Assembly (NCBI GenBank): GCA_964030785.1
Contig: OZ034972.1
Location: 19,071,683 to 19,135,682, forward strand
Origin: Siderastrea siderea
Taxonomy: Eukaryota > Cnidaria > Anthozoa > Scleractinia > Rhizangiidae
Direction: 5' to 3'
Length of the DNA stretch: 64,000 nucleotides
Every line of letters begins with the position of its first letter. Within the stretch, counting starts at the first letter, position 1. The notes beneath the pieces were generated by a model. That model was not told where the DNA came from. It did not search any database and saw nothing but the letters and a program-made list of their open reading frames with translations. This document shows, piece after piece, positions 23,326 to 35,000 of this stretch. A program made the translations under genes and the position numbers.

Positions 23326-26269
23326 TAACAAACTTTTCATAACCAAGTCAATTTATTGTCATGTGTGTAATTTACTCCGGGAATGTACTTAGTAGTAGTA
23401 CTTTGTTATTTTACACAGAAAAGGCTTTAAATTCTCTAGGAATTCCAAGGCCCGAAATGTATGCTTCATATCTCAGTTGCCAAAATTCGAGTAAGCCTTC
23501 TATTTGAGGAAAATGCTACATTCTATCTTGGAACAATTTATGGCAATTAATTCGTTGCTTTGAGCCATTCGGTGTACTCCAATGTCCGGCCAATTTGGAT
23601 CAAGGCTTCAAGGGCATTCTCATTTGTTTTCACCTTTTAAATGGCGTATTTTGATCCGTATAATGTCCAAACCTTCTTGAAAATTCTTGTGTACAACAAT
23701 CGGTCGTGCACCAATTTTTGAATTCCTCCAAATAAGGGTGGTAGAGGCATTGCTCTCTCCTCCGCAGAGGCCTCCTACAGTCTTCCTTCTTCCCATCGTT
23801 CCCCTCGCTCCCGTTTCCTCCAGCCAGCGCTCCCGCTCCCGTATTTTTGCTTTCACTGGTATTTACTAACAGGAGCCTCTGAGGAGGAGAGAGGAGGCAT
23901 TGCACTAACCTAGCCCTGTCCCCAAGAAAACCACGATCAAAACATCAGCCCTCTTCCCTTCCCACCCCCATATATGATTAACATACCAATCAATCGTCCA
24001 ATGACATTGAACAACCTACTACGACGAAATTCCTCTATTAGCTTTCTACATTCCTATAGGACAGTGCCCCGTGAAAGGCCCGAGCGACTTACGAATCATC
24101 AGCCTATCAATCATTCTTTGACCCAATCCCCTGATATTATTATAGCCTGGTAGAGAAAACCCTCATCATACTCGGACCGATCATACTTCAGGCTAGGGAC
24201 ACGACGTAAAACCGTAGGAGGAATGGTGCTGGGACGATTGGAAGACGACCAGAAAGCTATTTTTGACCTTCTACCCCTTAGCATGCACGTAAAACAACGC
24301 CGGCTTTACACATATTGTAAGCCTGTTATTGATTCTAATAAATGATAATTTACAAAACGTTTGGGTTTTCAGTAAAGACTAGTTTAGTTTGTGAAAAGAC
24401 TTCCTCCGGGAAAACTCGCTTGCCTCAAATAACTTCTCAACATGTCAATCCTTTCATTTTCAGGTTTAATTATTGTTCAATTACTCAGTTCTACAGTTAC
24501 AGCACCTTCCGAATATTCCTAATCATACCTGGACTTTTATAATGTCTTTGTTAGATACATGGTTAATCAACTAAGTTGCCAATCAAGAGAGGGTAAGTTA
24601 TAAGCTCGCTTGCGCACACGACTAAGGCGAGCCAGGGTTGGGAGTTTGGATTCGTTTCTTAAAATTCTTGCTAAGACCAAAACAAATGTCGAGAGATGGT
24701 GAGGATTTTACAGCGTCGATAACTACTAAGTAAAATTACGGTTAAATAAATAAAGGTACTGCTTAGCGAAACACTAAATATAAAGCTAAAATAATGACAC
24801 ATTAACATTTAAAGTACCATATAAGGTTAACAAAATAAGATCATCAATCATTAAGAATCGTTAGCGCCCCCTAAGCATGGCAGGCATTTTAAACCTAGTT
24901 TGTTTATAAGGGCGGAGCTGGGCTACTAGTCAAAAACTTATTACGTATACTAGATTAAAAACCCTAACTTAATGTAAAACCACACAAATAACCAGTGACA
25001 AAACCACGATAATATCAAAAATATATATTACAAACTTTTCGCGCTATTTTTGTAGTTTACCTCTTTAACAAGTTATATTTCGTCGCAGAACGTTCCTTGG
25101 TTGCGTCCACTTAACGCACAAAGGATGACGCTTGTGCAGTATATAACAAGAAATTTGCCACTGGGAGAAACTTTCCGTTTTTCGTGGGAGTTTAATTTCG
25201 TGGATTGCTGATTTTTTTACGTTTCAAGGGAACAACTTTTCGCGACTTTAGATTTCAGACTTTACCACTGGAATGAATTTTCTCGGATTTCGGGAAATTT
25301 TCTCCGGCTCCCGTTTTTGATGAACCAAACTTGCATATATCTACAAGAGATAAACAACATTGTCTTTTTATTTTACTTTTTATTGTATTCATGTCGTAAG
25401 CCTTCGAAAGGTGTGATTTCGTAAGGCATTTGGGCTAGGAGAAACACGAAATTCTGTTTGTTCTTTGGCAAGAGATCGAGAGAGTCTAGTTATCAAATTT
25501 ACCCAGGGAGCGCAGAAACTATTCTTTATGTTGTAAATTGCTCGTAAAAGAAGCATTTTATACCACTGGCAGTGCTCTTACTTTTTTGAAATTGTGTCAG
25601 AAATTATGCTAGTTTTTAAAAATATGCCAGTATTAGCACAAAGTGTTGGATCTTTCTTTTGTACCGCTGCTGGGGGAAGGCTAGAACTCCAACAAACAAG
25701 AACACACTGGAACTTTTTTGATGGCTTGCTCTTCTTTACTGTTCAATACAACTGAGTTGACAAGAGAATCATCATTCTGAACTTCTCGCATCGGCTTTTA
25801 TAATGGCTTGTGGATGATTGACCACATGCTGTCAAACTCTCGTCGCCTCGTCATTTTCTAATCGATGCTGACATAATCCGTCGTGTGGAAAATTGTAATT
25901 ACCATATTTTAATTCCTTCGGTATATTTGTCAGAGACAAAACGCATTTCTTTTGCAATTTTATTGTGATTTTTCAAAACGAACAGCCAAATAAAGCAACG
26001 GGAGAAATATGAAAATTACAAGGAATGTTTGTATGGATAAAAATTAGGCAATAAAGCATTAACATAAGAGTAAAATCAACTGAGTTGAAGATTGTTATGA
26101 CAACTCGTAAAACTACGGGCAACGGTTCTTAACCATGAAGAACAGGCTGGACTTGAGTCCACGACTATTTCCATAAATTACTGCAATACGTGCACCTTTA
26201 CCACATGTTTAACGAATAATACAAGACCGGTTGCTAGCTAAAAATAATTTTGAATAGAGATATCGACTG
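23326..26269. other. Intergenic sequence, nothing recognised
   Basis: AT-rich sequence without a protein-like frame or clear repeat structure. Overlapping frames at 23620-23905 look like chance. Confidence 0.35.
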
Positions 26270-26479
26270 TTATGAACTCGGTAAGAAACACGGAGAAATT
26301 ACTGCAAATACTAACAGAAATAAGGAGAAAGGTCATTTCCAGGTAAATGCCAGTTAATAGTTATCTTGAAGTCAAAACCAATAAAATATTGAAAAAGCTT
26401 GAGCAACCTGTTGTTATCAAAAGACAAGTTTCGGGAAAACCTTTCTAAGAGAACATCTGCTTCTTACCGAATTCATATA
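26270..26479. repeat. Short inverted-repeat element (~210 bp)
   Basis: TATGAACTCGGTAAGAA at the left pairs with TTCTTACCGAATTCATA at the right with one mismatch. The interior is AT-rich and non-coding. Probably a MITE; no clear target duplication. Confidence 0.4.
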
Positions 26480-26824
26480 AGGAGAAAACATTGTTTGATC
26501 AATACTAAACTAAAAATAGCAGAATAATAAACCATCGAATTTTTACTATCAGTCCCTGTATATAATATGTTAACTAGAAATAAAACTTTCGAATGCCTAT
26601 ATTTTCTAATAACAACAAATAGACCCAAGAACCCAATGATAAAAGAAATACAAGTGTGAGTCTTTTCATTGCGATTGCTTGCAAATTAATTGGTTAACAT
26701 ATTCTCCCTTCTCAGATTGAGCTAGTCCCGAGCTCACCTTATGTAAAATTGCGAGAAGGAAAAACGCACACTGTAATGAAAACCTCGTAGGGTTGGCGCT
26801 AACTCTAAACGTGCCGCCACTAGA

Positions 26825-26832
26825 CTTATATA
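26825..26832 (-). promoter_or_regulatory. Isolated TATA-like box (minus strand)
   Basis: On the minus strand GGGCTATATAAGTC matches TATAWAAG in a locally GC-richer context. No host exon was found downstream, so this may be an old LTR or SINE promoter or chance. Confidence 0.2.
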
Positions 26833-27575
26833 GCCCGCTGTTATTCAGATCACAATAAAGCCAAAGGTTTGATCGCTGAAACACCAGAATTACAAGAAAA
26901 AGCCAAGGATGACCGGTCAAGGCAAAAGGTAAGAATAACAGCGAAGAGCGACTCAAAATATAATTGAACAGAAACCTTAGTATTTGTTATTTTCGTTTCT
27001 AGTCTTGTTGTAGTTATGTTTTTTTTTTGTAATTTTGCCAGTGTATATAATCATGCTCTCAGCTTTACTAGATTTCTCTTATGTAGCCACGAACAGGAGT
27101 CCGCTCAAGTAGATAAGGAAAAAGTAGTAGATGAAACCAAGTGAATGTTTATGCGGTAGTGGCAGAAGGTTCAGTAGGCCGGCCACTGACCCATTAATAG
27201 TGTTATTTGAGGATCATTTAATAGTGCTCTTACCATAAGTTCCTCTGACCCTGGTCTCGTCATACGCGCCTATCAAATGTACCTGTTTGTGCATAATCTG
27301 CATGCTCTTCTTGTAAGCCCACCCGCCCACCCGCCCAGCTGTCTCTCTATACCTGTATTCTCCTGACACACATTTGCTCTTTCTTGTCCTTCTTATTATA
27401 TTCAGCCCTTCAATCTTGCAGGTCTTGCCTCCTCAACTGCTTTTCTTAGCTCTTTCTTTCATCAATTTTTATCCAGTTTTCTGCACAACCCCTCGCAATT
27501 CTCCTCCAATTCTGCACAAGTCTCTTGCTTCGGTAATAACCAATTTAGTACCCTTTGCGTTGTTTAATTTTACTA

Positions 27576-28109
27576 CAGTCAAAACTCTCCTTGCGACCAC
27601 TCTTGTAAGCGACCAGCTCTAGTTACGACCCGCACTGTGAAACCCCGTTTGACTTGACACTTTAACTCTACAATGTAACTCTGCAATGAAAAGCTCTCGT
27701 AAGCGACCGCTCCCGTAAGCGACTGCGACCACTTTTTTGAATTACTAACGGGCTTTTTCCTTTGTTTTTAAGTTCTCCTAAGCGACCACTCGGTCAACAC
27801 TTAAATAAAAGCATTCTCTTGTTGTTTAAATTTACAGTAATACATAACACAAGTGCTAAATGGTTCTTTGCTTGTACTATTGCGGACCTCGTCTGTGATA
27901 GGCAATAAAAAACTATGCAATATTATTATTACAAAATCAACAGCAACATTAACATAGGCCAAGCTTTACGCTAAAAGCTCTTGTAAGCGACCACTCTCTA
28001 TTGTTTCATCATGTGGCCTCTTACCAGAGCCCATTCTCGTAAGCGGCCAGCTCTAGTTGCGATCACTTTTCTGAATTCCCGAGGTGGTCGCTTACGAGAG
28101 CTTCGACTG
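27576..28109. mobile_element. TA-flanked MITE with CAGTCAAAACTCTC ends, 534 bp
   Basis: The ends CAGTCAAAACTCTCCTTGCG and TTACGAGAGCTTCGACTG are inverted and flanked by TA (27574-27575, 28110-28111). Internal copies of TCGTAAGCGACCACTC-type sequence recur near 27605, 27690, 27712, 27980 and 28035. Pogo/Tc1-like by its ends and duplication. Non-coding. Confidence 0.85.
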
Positions 28110-28718
28110 TATTCGGCTTTCTTGTTGGTGTCTCATTTCCTCTCGCAGGACCCCACCAAGTGGCTGGCGCCTTATGGCCTGCGCATCCTGCGCACCGTGT
28201 TGAACTCAAGATGCTAGAAACCCCATTTTCATTTTCTCATGGGTGCTTCAGACTACTTGTGCAATTATTGCCTTGGTAGCGTTTTGTTAACCCTTTCACA
28301 ACTGAAAAAAAGGAAACGAGACATAGCGAGAATCTGTTCCGCAAACCTGCCGTATGTAATGGCAATGATTCGAATTTAGCACCGCAAAACTGCAACGTAA
28401 AACCAAATTAGAGCTAGCCCGAGAAGCCAAGAAACTATTTACATTCCTGACGAGCCAAAAGAACAGCCAAGTGGCATCACACTGAAAACACGTGAGGGAC
28501 TGTGGTCTCTTGCTAGCTTCCCTCAAAAACGGCTGGTCCTGATCCCAAGGTTGGTGATCCCAAACCCTGGGGCTGTGAGCCTTACTTCCCTCGTTTTTCT
28601 CTTTTCATTTCTGAAGGCCCCATGCCTAGAGGGTAACATGCAATTTCATCGTGGCTGCTGTTCTGTGTCAATTAACTTTTTTATCATCCATTTTCGAAGG
28701 AAAGTGACATTTAGTACA

Positions 28719-29993
28719 CCCGGCGTATCACATCGAACAAAACCGAACGAATTTTTCATCGAACTCAATCGAACGAATTCGGAAGACATCGAACGATTAA
28801 ATAAGTTCGGAAATCGAACTTGTAGCTTAAATTTAAATAAAGAAATTGGAACCTAGTGAGCGAGTAAAAAGTTGTTGATTATTCCTTAAATGGTTTGGAA
28901 TAAGTGACTGGACACGGTATCGTATAATCTTTGTCTTTTATTTGATCCTAAAGAAACAAAACATAATATTCGAGCAATCTAATACGCCCGGGAATACGTA
29001 GTAAGCCATTTATAAAATCGTATGCGGGATCTAATTATAAATACTCAAATCCAACCGTAACTGACGCAAATTACTTTCGACACTGAAGTGAAAACCGCAT
29101 TTTAGAATAACAGTTTGCGAATTTATACTTTATATGATTAAACAGTATAGCATTGCACATGGGGAGGAAGGTGCACGCCGTATGTGACATATTTTAACCG
29201 TAATTTTATTGTTGTTAAGTGACAGAGTTATTTCTCCATTCTCCTTGGTTCAGTTCAGCTCAGTTTTCCATTACGCAGCAACACCTTCAAAACCATAGAC
29301 AAATGCCCGCTGCATCAAGGCTGGAATGAGATTGCTGACTGCGACACAAGCAGCGGCGTACAAAATTTCGATTATAATGTGGAAGAGTAGAAATATAATC
29401 ATAACAATTTTTTCGTATTCCTGTAGAGCATGAAGCAGCGATGTGGAAAGCAGAACTTGAAGAACGTTCCATAAATAATCAGTTATTTGGCTCGTATGAA
29501 GCATCGAGAGCAGAAAGATCACATGAATCAGGAGAATGACTTTTTTCCTCAGGTCAAAATCACAAACAACAGGAATCTTAAAATTAGTATCGATGTTTAA
29601 ATGGTCTTCATAGTCACTGACGACTAAAATCATTTTTTGTGGCTGGATCTGGTGAGTCGTGCTTGGTGCAGTACAAGTTTGATATGGCCGTTGGATTGTC
29701 TCGCAAAATAACATTTTCCTGAGGAGTGGGGGCAACGGCCACTTCCATATTTTCATCGCAAGTAAGATTAAGTGTTGATCGTGCCTCAACAACTTTTTGC
29801 ACCAGCTTCGGAGACAGAACTAAATCGAACCTCATCGGACTTTATCGAACGTTCGATTTGGTTCGATTTGCATTTATTTTTTGTGAGTTCGATTTCGTTC
29901 GATGACCGAACAACATCGAATTTAATCGTTCGATTTACGTTCGATTGGGTTCGATTGAGTTTGAAAACCGAACGTTCGATGTGATACGCCGGG
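28719..29993. mobile_element. DNA element with 6-bp TSD and ATCGAAC subterminal arrays
   Basis: Exact 20-bp inverted ends: CCCGGCGTATCACATCGAAC on the left, its complement on the right. AGTACA is duplicated on both sides (28713-28718, 29994-29999). Inside each end, ATCGAAC/GTTCGAT motifs are packed for roughly 120-180 bp (28730-28830 and 29822-29980). Superfamily not assigned. It contains a minus-strand ORF of interest and no recognised transposase. Confidence 0.85.
29271..29835 (-). pseudogene. Broken membrane-protein-like ORF inside the CCCG element
   Basis: An ATG at 29835 opens a frame (MRFDLVLSPKLVQKVVEARS at its start) that runs to a stop at 29614. A second frame covers the rest, from about 29640 to a stop at 29271. 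The change falls at an A6 run (29633-29639); a one-base change there would account for it, so a single indel may have broken a protein of roughly 190 residues. The second half has hydrophobic segments: KKVILLIHVIFLLSMLH, DYLWNVLQVLLSTSLLHAL and EKIVMIIFLLFHIIIEILY. No known domain is recognised. The start codon sits at the inner edge of the right subterminal array, and its first codons read through one array motif. It may be element-encoded or captured host sequence. Confidence 0.4.
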
Positions 29994-29999
29994 AGTACA

Positions 30000-31837
30000 T
30001 TAATCCCCAAAGTTAACCTGTCCGAACCGAAACTTTTTGTCGCCCGAAAGTTTTAACGTCCGAAAATATCACAGGACTCCAAAAAGATTTTTTTTTCAAA
30101 AAGTGGATTTGTTAGAGGCAATTGCTTCAATAACACGAAATAGAAAAGCGGAGGGTTCTAATCAGACGCATACACAAAGTTCATGGCAGAGTAACTCAAT
30201 GTTTCTTATCTCTGGAGGAGGCCTCTCGGCCTCTACCCTGTGTATGAGCATGTTGGTTTCTGTTTTACAATGTAATTTGGTTCACTATTTCACACAAAAG
30301 CTGATAATATCTTATATGAATAACAGCTGTTAAATCGACGTGAGGCAGTAGCCTTATTTGATATGCTAAAGAGGATCAATTTGTTCCGCATAATTAAACC
30401 GGAAATAAAGTTCTGGCAAATCAGTGACTAAACATGGGTTTAAATTACCGTAAAAGGTAATCTCACATTATAATTGAATTTCGTCTCTTTTTGCTAACTG
30501 GACTCAAATAAAATCCCAGTATTTTTTCCTTTTAAGGAGGTAAAAGTCTGGAGGTATCTGCAGTCATTGTTGTTTGCGGAAAAACAACAATGGGTTGGAT
30601 CTTGAATTTATACATACATCGTTTCTCTCTTTGTCACTTGTTCGTGCACCCGTCGGCAAACTAACGAAAAGCCATGCTGAGTACTCTCCTGCTCTTTCCA
30701 TTTGTGTTATAATTTTATTTTTGGTATTAGTACACCAAGCTAACCTGATGGCAAACTTTCATATTTGACATATTTAGGCAGATGGTCCTTCTTTGAACTT
30801 CTGTCCATTATCCTCTGTTAATTCATGGCTCAGTAGTGAATACATATGCGATCCAGCTAAAATCAAAGCACTTATTTTTTTGTTCCCGAGATGGCGTGCA
30901 GGGAACGCGAGGATGAAGTTTGCTGTTTCTCACCTATACTAGGGAACGGAGCTAAATGCTATCGTATACCTTTTGCAACCAAAGTAAAGACATTGCGACT
31001 GGTTTGATTCCTTTACAGAAATTCGGCAGTTGTTAAAGTACAACTAATATTGTAAGACAAACAGTCGCGGAAGTCACGCTATCCTTGAATACGGCGCTCG
31101 ATGAATGTGGCCGGGCGCGTTAGCAAACTTCTCTCTTACACGTGATCACAGGATCAAAGCAAGAAGAGGTTCTAAAACACTTAAATATAACCAAATAGAG
31201 CTATAACAAACCACCGTGTAAAACTGTTTGCATATTTTATGAGGCAAACTTCGTGCGGTGTTATTGCTTTTTTTTCCGGTTCAATTCCGGTGGCCTTATA
31301 CACAAGAAGCGCTTAAAATTCATCAGGAACAATGACGACGGATATTGCATCACCCAGTCGTAAAGGGTTTACGTCAGTTGCTCTTGCAATATACACGTAC
31401 AAAATTTTTAACAGGCGATAGTTAGGCTCTTTAGCTGTTAGAACTTTTGCAATTTTGTCAAATTTATGTTCCTTTTATGTCATCTTCGAGTCTGCTGGTG
31501 CATTTCATTTTGCGTAGGTTGTTCTGCAGACAATTTTGACATGCGCAATGCAGCTGCTGGTGTACTAGCGCACGCCCGCTAAATTTAGGAGAAGACGTAT
31601 TCTGTATCGCAAGTGCAGTAGTATGAATATTGCTGACCTCAACTGAAAAGTATATGTCACTCAACAGCAACCTATAAAAGGCCTCCAACTGACCTCGTGT
31701 TCAAAGTTGCTGCAGAGAGCTAACATATCGACAACAACGCTCTCAAGTAGAAACGCTTTGTACGAAGCGTCGTGCATCGTCATACAATTAACGACAACAG
31801 CTAGGGTGTTATTTATTTGCCGGTTTAATAGTATACA
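30000..31837. other. 5' flank of the ABC transporter gene
   Basis: No protein-coding feature is supported. The last 150 bases before the ATG at 31838 should hold the 5' UTR and core promoter. No TATA box is evident, so a TATA-less promoter is likely. Confidence 0.35.
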
Positions 31838-32019
31838 ATGGACGTTGTGGAAGAAGGTACGATAGGAAGGTATCGACCAACTTCTGAGATACTCCCTGAT
31901 CCTCCTCCATACCCGGGCGATGGAAAAGATCTCAATCATTTTGAGGTGAAAATTGCTCCTGAACAGATGAACGGCGAAACCCACGTAAATGGAATGGCCG
32001 CCAAGGACTCTGATGACAG
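31838..32019 (+). CDS. ABCB1-like: ABCB exon 1: start codon and N-terminal tail
   Basis: Encodes residues 1-60 plus two bases (phase 2). The tail is hydrophilic and holds DPPPY (21-25), a PPxY motif. The donor is CAG|GTTAGG. Confidence 0.8.
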
Positions 32020-35000
32020 GTTAGGAGCAGAACTTTACTATGGTGTCGTTAAAATAAAATTTAATCTAAGTAATTCCACACCATTTTACGAATTAACTTT
32101 GATACTTGAACAGTTTACTGTACAGTGAAACCTGTGTATTAAGCGCACCACCTATTAAGAGAACACCCTTAAGCGGACACGAGCGTCATTCCCATATTTT
32201 CTGTAAGACGAACCAGTATTTAGTGGACACCTCCATTAAGCGGACCCGTGGCTGTCTGCGTAATACAGGTTTCACTGTATTTTATACTTTGGTAAATTGA
32301 AATTTACCATGGTGCACGAATTTCATTTCATTTTTTTCAATTCTTACGTAAGAACCTGTGCGGTCGATCCACTGAGTGCAACGCTTACCGAAGCGTGGCC
32401 TGGGGGCAATATTAAAGCATTTTACCTCGCTTCTATTCATGCTAAACTACACGTTTTATCTCAGCTTTTACGTTGCTGTTATGAATAATTTTCAAGTTCA
32501 AGTTCAAGATTATTTACAGGTATTAATTTTTTCAAAATCTGAGGAAAAATATGCTTGATTTTTGGCTGTGCACCCTGGCTAGTGCGTGTTGATCAACAAA
32601 TTGTCAAACGTAATCCACTAACACTGAAGGGTGACAAACACGAAAGGTCTCAAGGTTCAAAACATGACCACAGATTAAATTGCATTTTATGCAGTTGTTA
32701 ATTACTGCCTTAGGCCATGTGTACGCTGTATTGGTACAAACATGCTTTAATATTAAATTCTGCAGTTACTGAACTTAGATCTAAGCTGTACCCGTCCGTT
32801 TTTATTTTATGATTATTTTTTTTGTGATCTTGGCCAGTGAAGACGAAATAATTTGTTGATCTGTTCCCGTCTAAGTATATAATCCTTTTCAGATACTTTG
32901 TAGACACTTGAACCTCCTTTAAACGACTGCCCAAAATGTCAAGCCCCTGTGATTGTTTTGGGGGAGTTGGTCACTTACCAGTGCGTAGATGCCAAGTTTT
33001 TTGGTTTGTATGGCATGAGAAAAGAGAAAAAAGAAAGAAAGGGAAAACGAGAGAAAATAATGAGAAAAAGCATGAGTCTCAAGCCGAAAGCGTTAGACTC
33101 GGTATCTCTGGGTATGACTCTCACTATCTGTCGGTATGACTCGGTATCTCTTGAAGGGGAGCAGGGATGGCGCAGTTGCGAGAGTGCTCACCTCCCACCA
33201 GTGTGGCCCGGGTTCGATTCCCAGTCCCGGAGTCATGTGGGTTGAGTTTGTTGTTGGTTCTCGTCCTTGCTCCGAGGGTTTTTCTCCGGGTTCTCCGGTT
33301 TTCCTCCCTCCACAAAACCAACATTTCCAAATTTCATCTGGAATCACTGGTCGAAGAGCCTCTCTGTGGAGGCGCCACTGCAAATTCCAATTTATTTTAT
33401 TTTATCTCTGCCAGTGGCCAGTTCAAAATGGGCTAAAAAGTGGTTATCAGCTGGTGCTAGTTTCAAAGGTGTAATCAATACACAAAGAAGCAACCCATTT
33501 TCTTGGGATCCCAAGTATGCCTTGGAGGTAGCAAACAATTATAAGACATCAACTAAGGAAACAATAAATTGTAAATAACCAGGAAGGTGCTTGAGTGAAG
33601 GGGGGAGAGGGTGGTAACAGTAGGGATTTAACCATTCAAAAAACCTCACTCAATAAGTTTGTGAAACTACAGTACCGGTCACGGGGATTGCAGCATTTAC
33701 ACGCGCGTAAAATGCGAGCAATATGGCGGCTTTACTCGCGTGTTACACGGAAGCTACGCGCGAGTAAAAATTTACACGTAATTTTACACGCACCCATTTA
33801 CACGCAAAATTGAGTGTATTCTGGAAAAGAAAGACATTTTTTGTTATTCATTCTCAGGGTTCTCAGTAGAAGCCGGCAAATTCCGCCGGCTGTGAAGACA
33901 AATGTAGCCGCCTGTGCCTTGGCTACGAAATTTTGAAATTTGCCTTTGTGAACTTGATAAAATGATAACCTGTATTACAGATATAAAATATAGCTTGAAT
34001 GAGTTTCCCAGCAAAATGGAGTGCCTTTGCATGATGCCTGATGCGCTCTTAAGGTTAAGAAAATCACGGCAACATACGTGTGTGGGTCACGAAAAAGATA
34101 AAATTCTGGTGTTTATCTAAGTAGGCGTTGATCTTGAGCTGTCAAAGATGTTGCTTACCGGTAATCTCAGCGAATTACTCAATAGTTATTTGTACACACG
34201 GCAAACTTTTCAGTGCAAGTTTACCAGTTCTTCTAGTTGAGATATCTCTAAACGAGAAAAATTAATCTCTGGCTATTTTCCGCCATCGGCAAAGAGGAAC
34301 AAAGCCGAAGAAGCCAGTTCACGCGTCGGTAAATCAGGTACTAAGTTATATTCTTGTAAACAAAGGACGGATTATATATAATGTTGAAAGATTAACGCAA
34401 TTGTACTCTTGAATATTATTACGATCGATTTCGATATATTCTTATTCCTCGTTCGAACTCAACAAACTCCTTCCTCGTACAAAGCTGTAAAGTATAGATT
34501 TTAACAATATTTTATCGCTGCTTTTTGTATCGTCTCAAAATGGACCACACATTTATGCAAATTTCTTTCGCATCGCATGTGCGTGCACTGAGGCATGACG
34601 CGGGATTTATACTGTTTCCTTTCTTGGTAATTAAAGCCAAGATTGTTCTTAATTTCTATGACGTGACACAAATGGAAAAGAAACACGAAATATTTACGAA
34701 TTTAAAGCTGCTTTCAAACGAAAACAGATTTATCGTAAGTAGCAATTTTTTAGGCGTTAGAGAATAACAGCGCGCTAATTAAATTAAGTGGGAAAGATAA
34801 ATGAAATTTTGATTTGTAAAGTTTTTGTTGGAATGCAGCGTTCGATGAATGCCAAAGTAAAAGAACATTTACAAGTTTACAATAAATTTCAACAATTTAT
34901 TTATAAAGTTTACGTTTTTGTGGCATTATTAGGAGAATCATCTAGTACATCTGAGGTACAGGTCTCTTCAGAAAATTATGCAACTGTGAACTTTACGGAA

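Noticed and set aside
33093..33578. Several overlapping frames of 60-112 codons on both strands
   Set aside because: They lie in and around the tRNA-derived SINE and share no protein motif.
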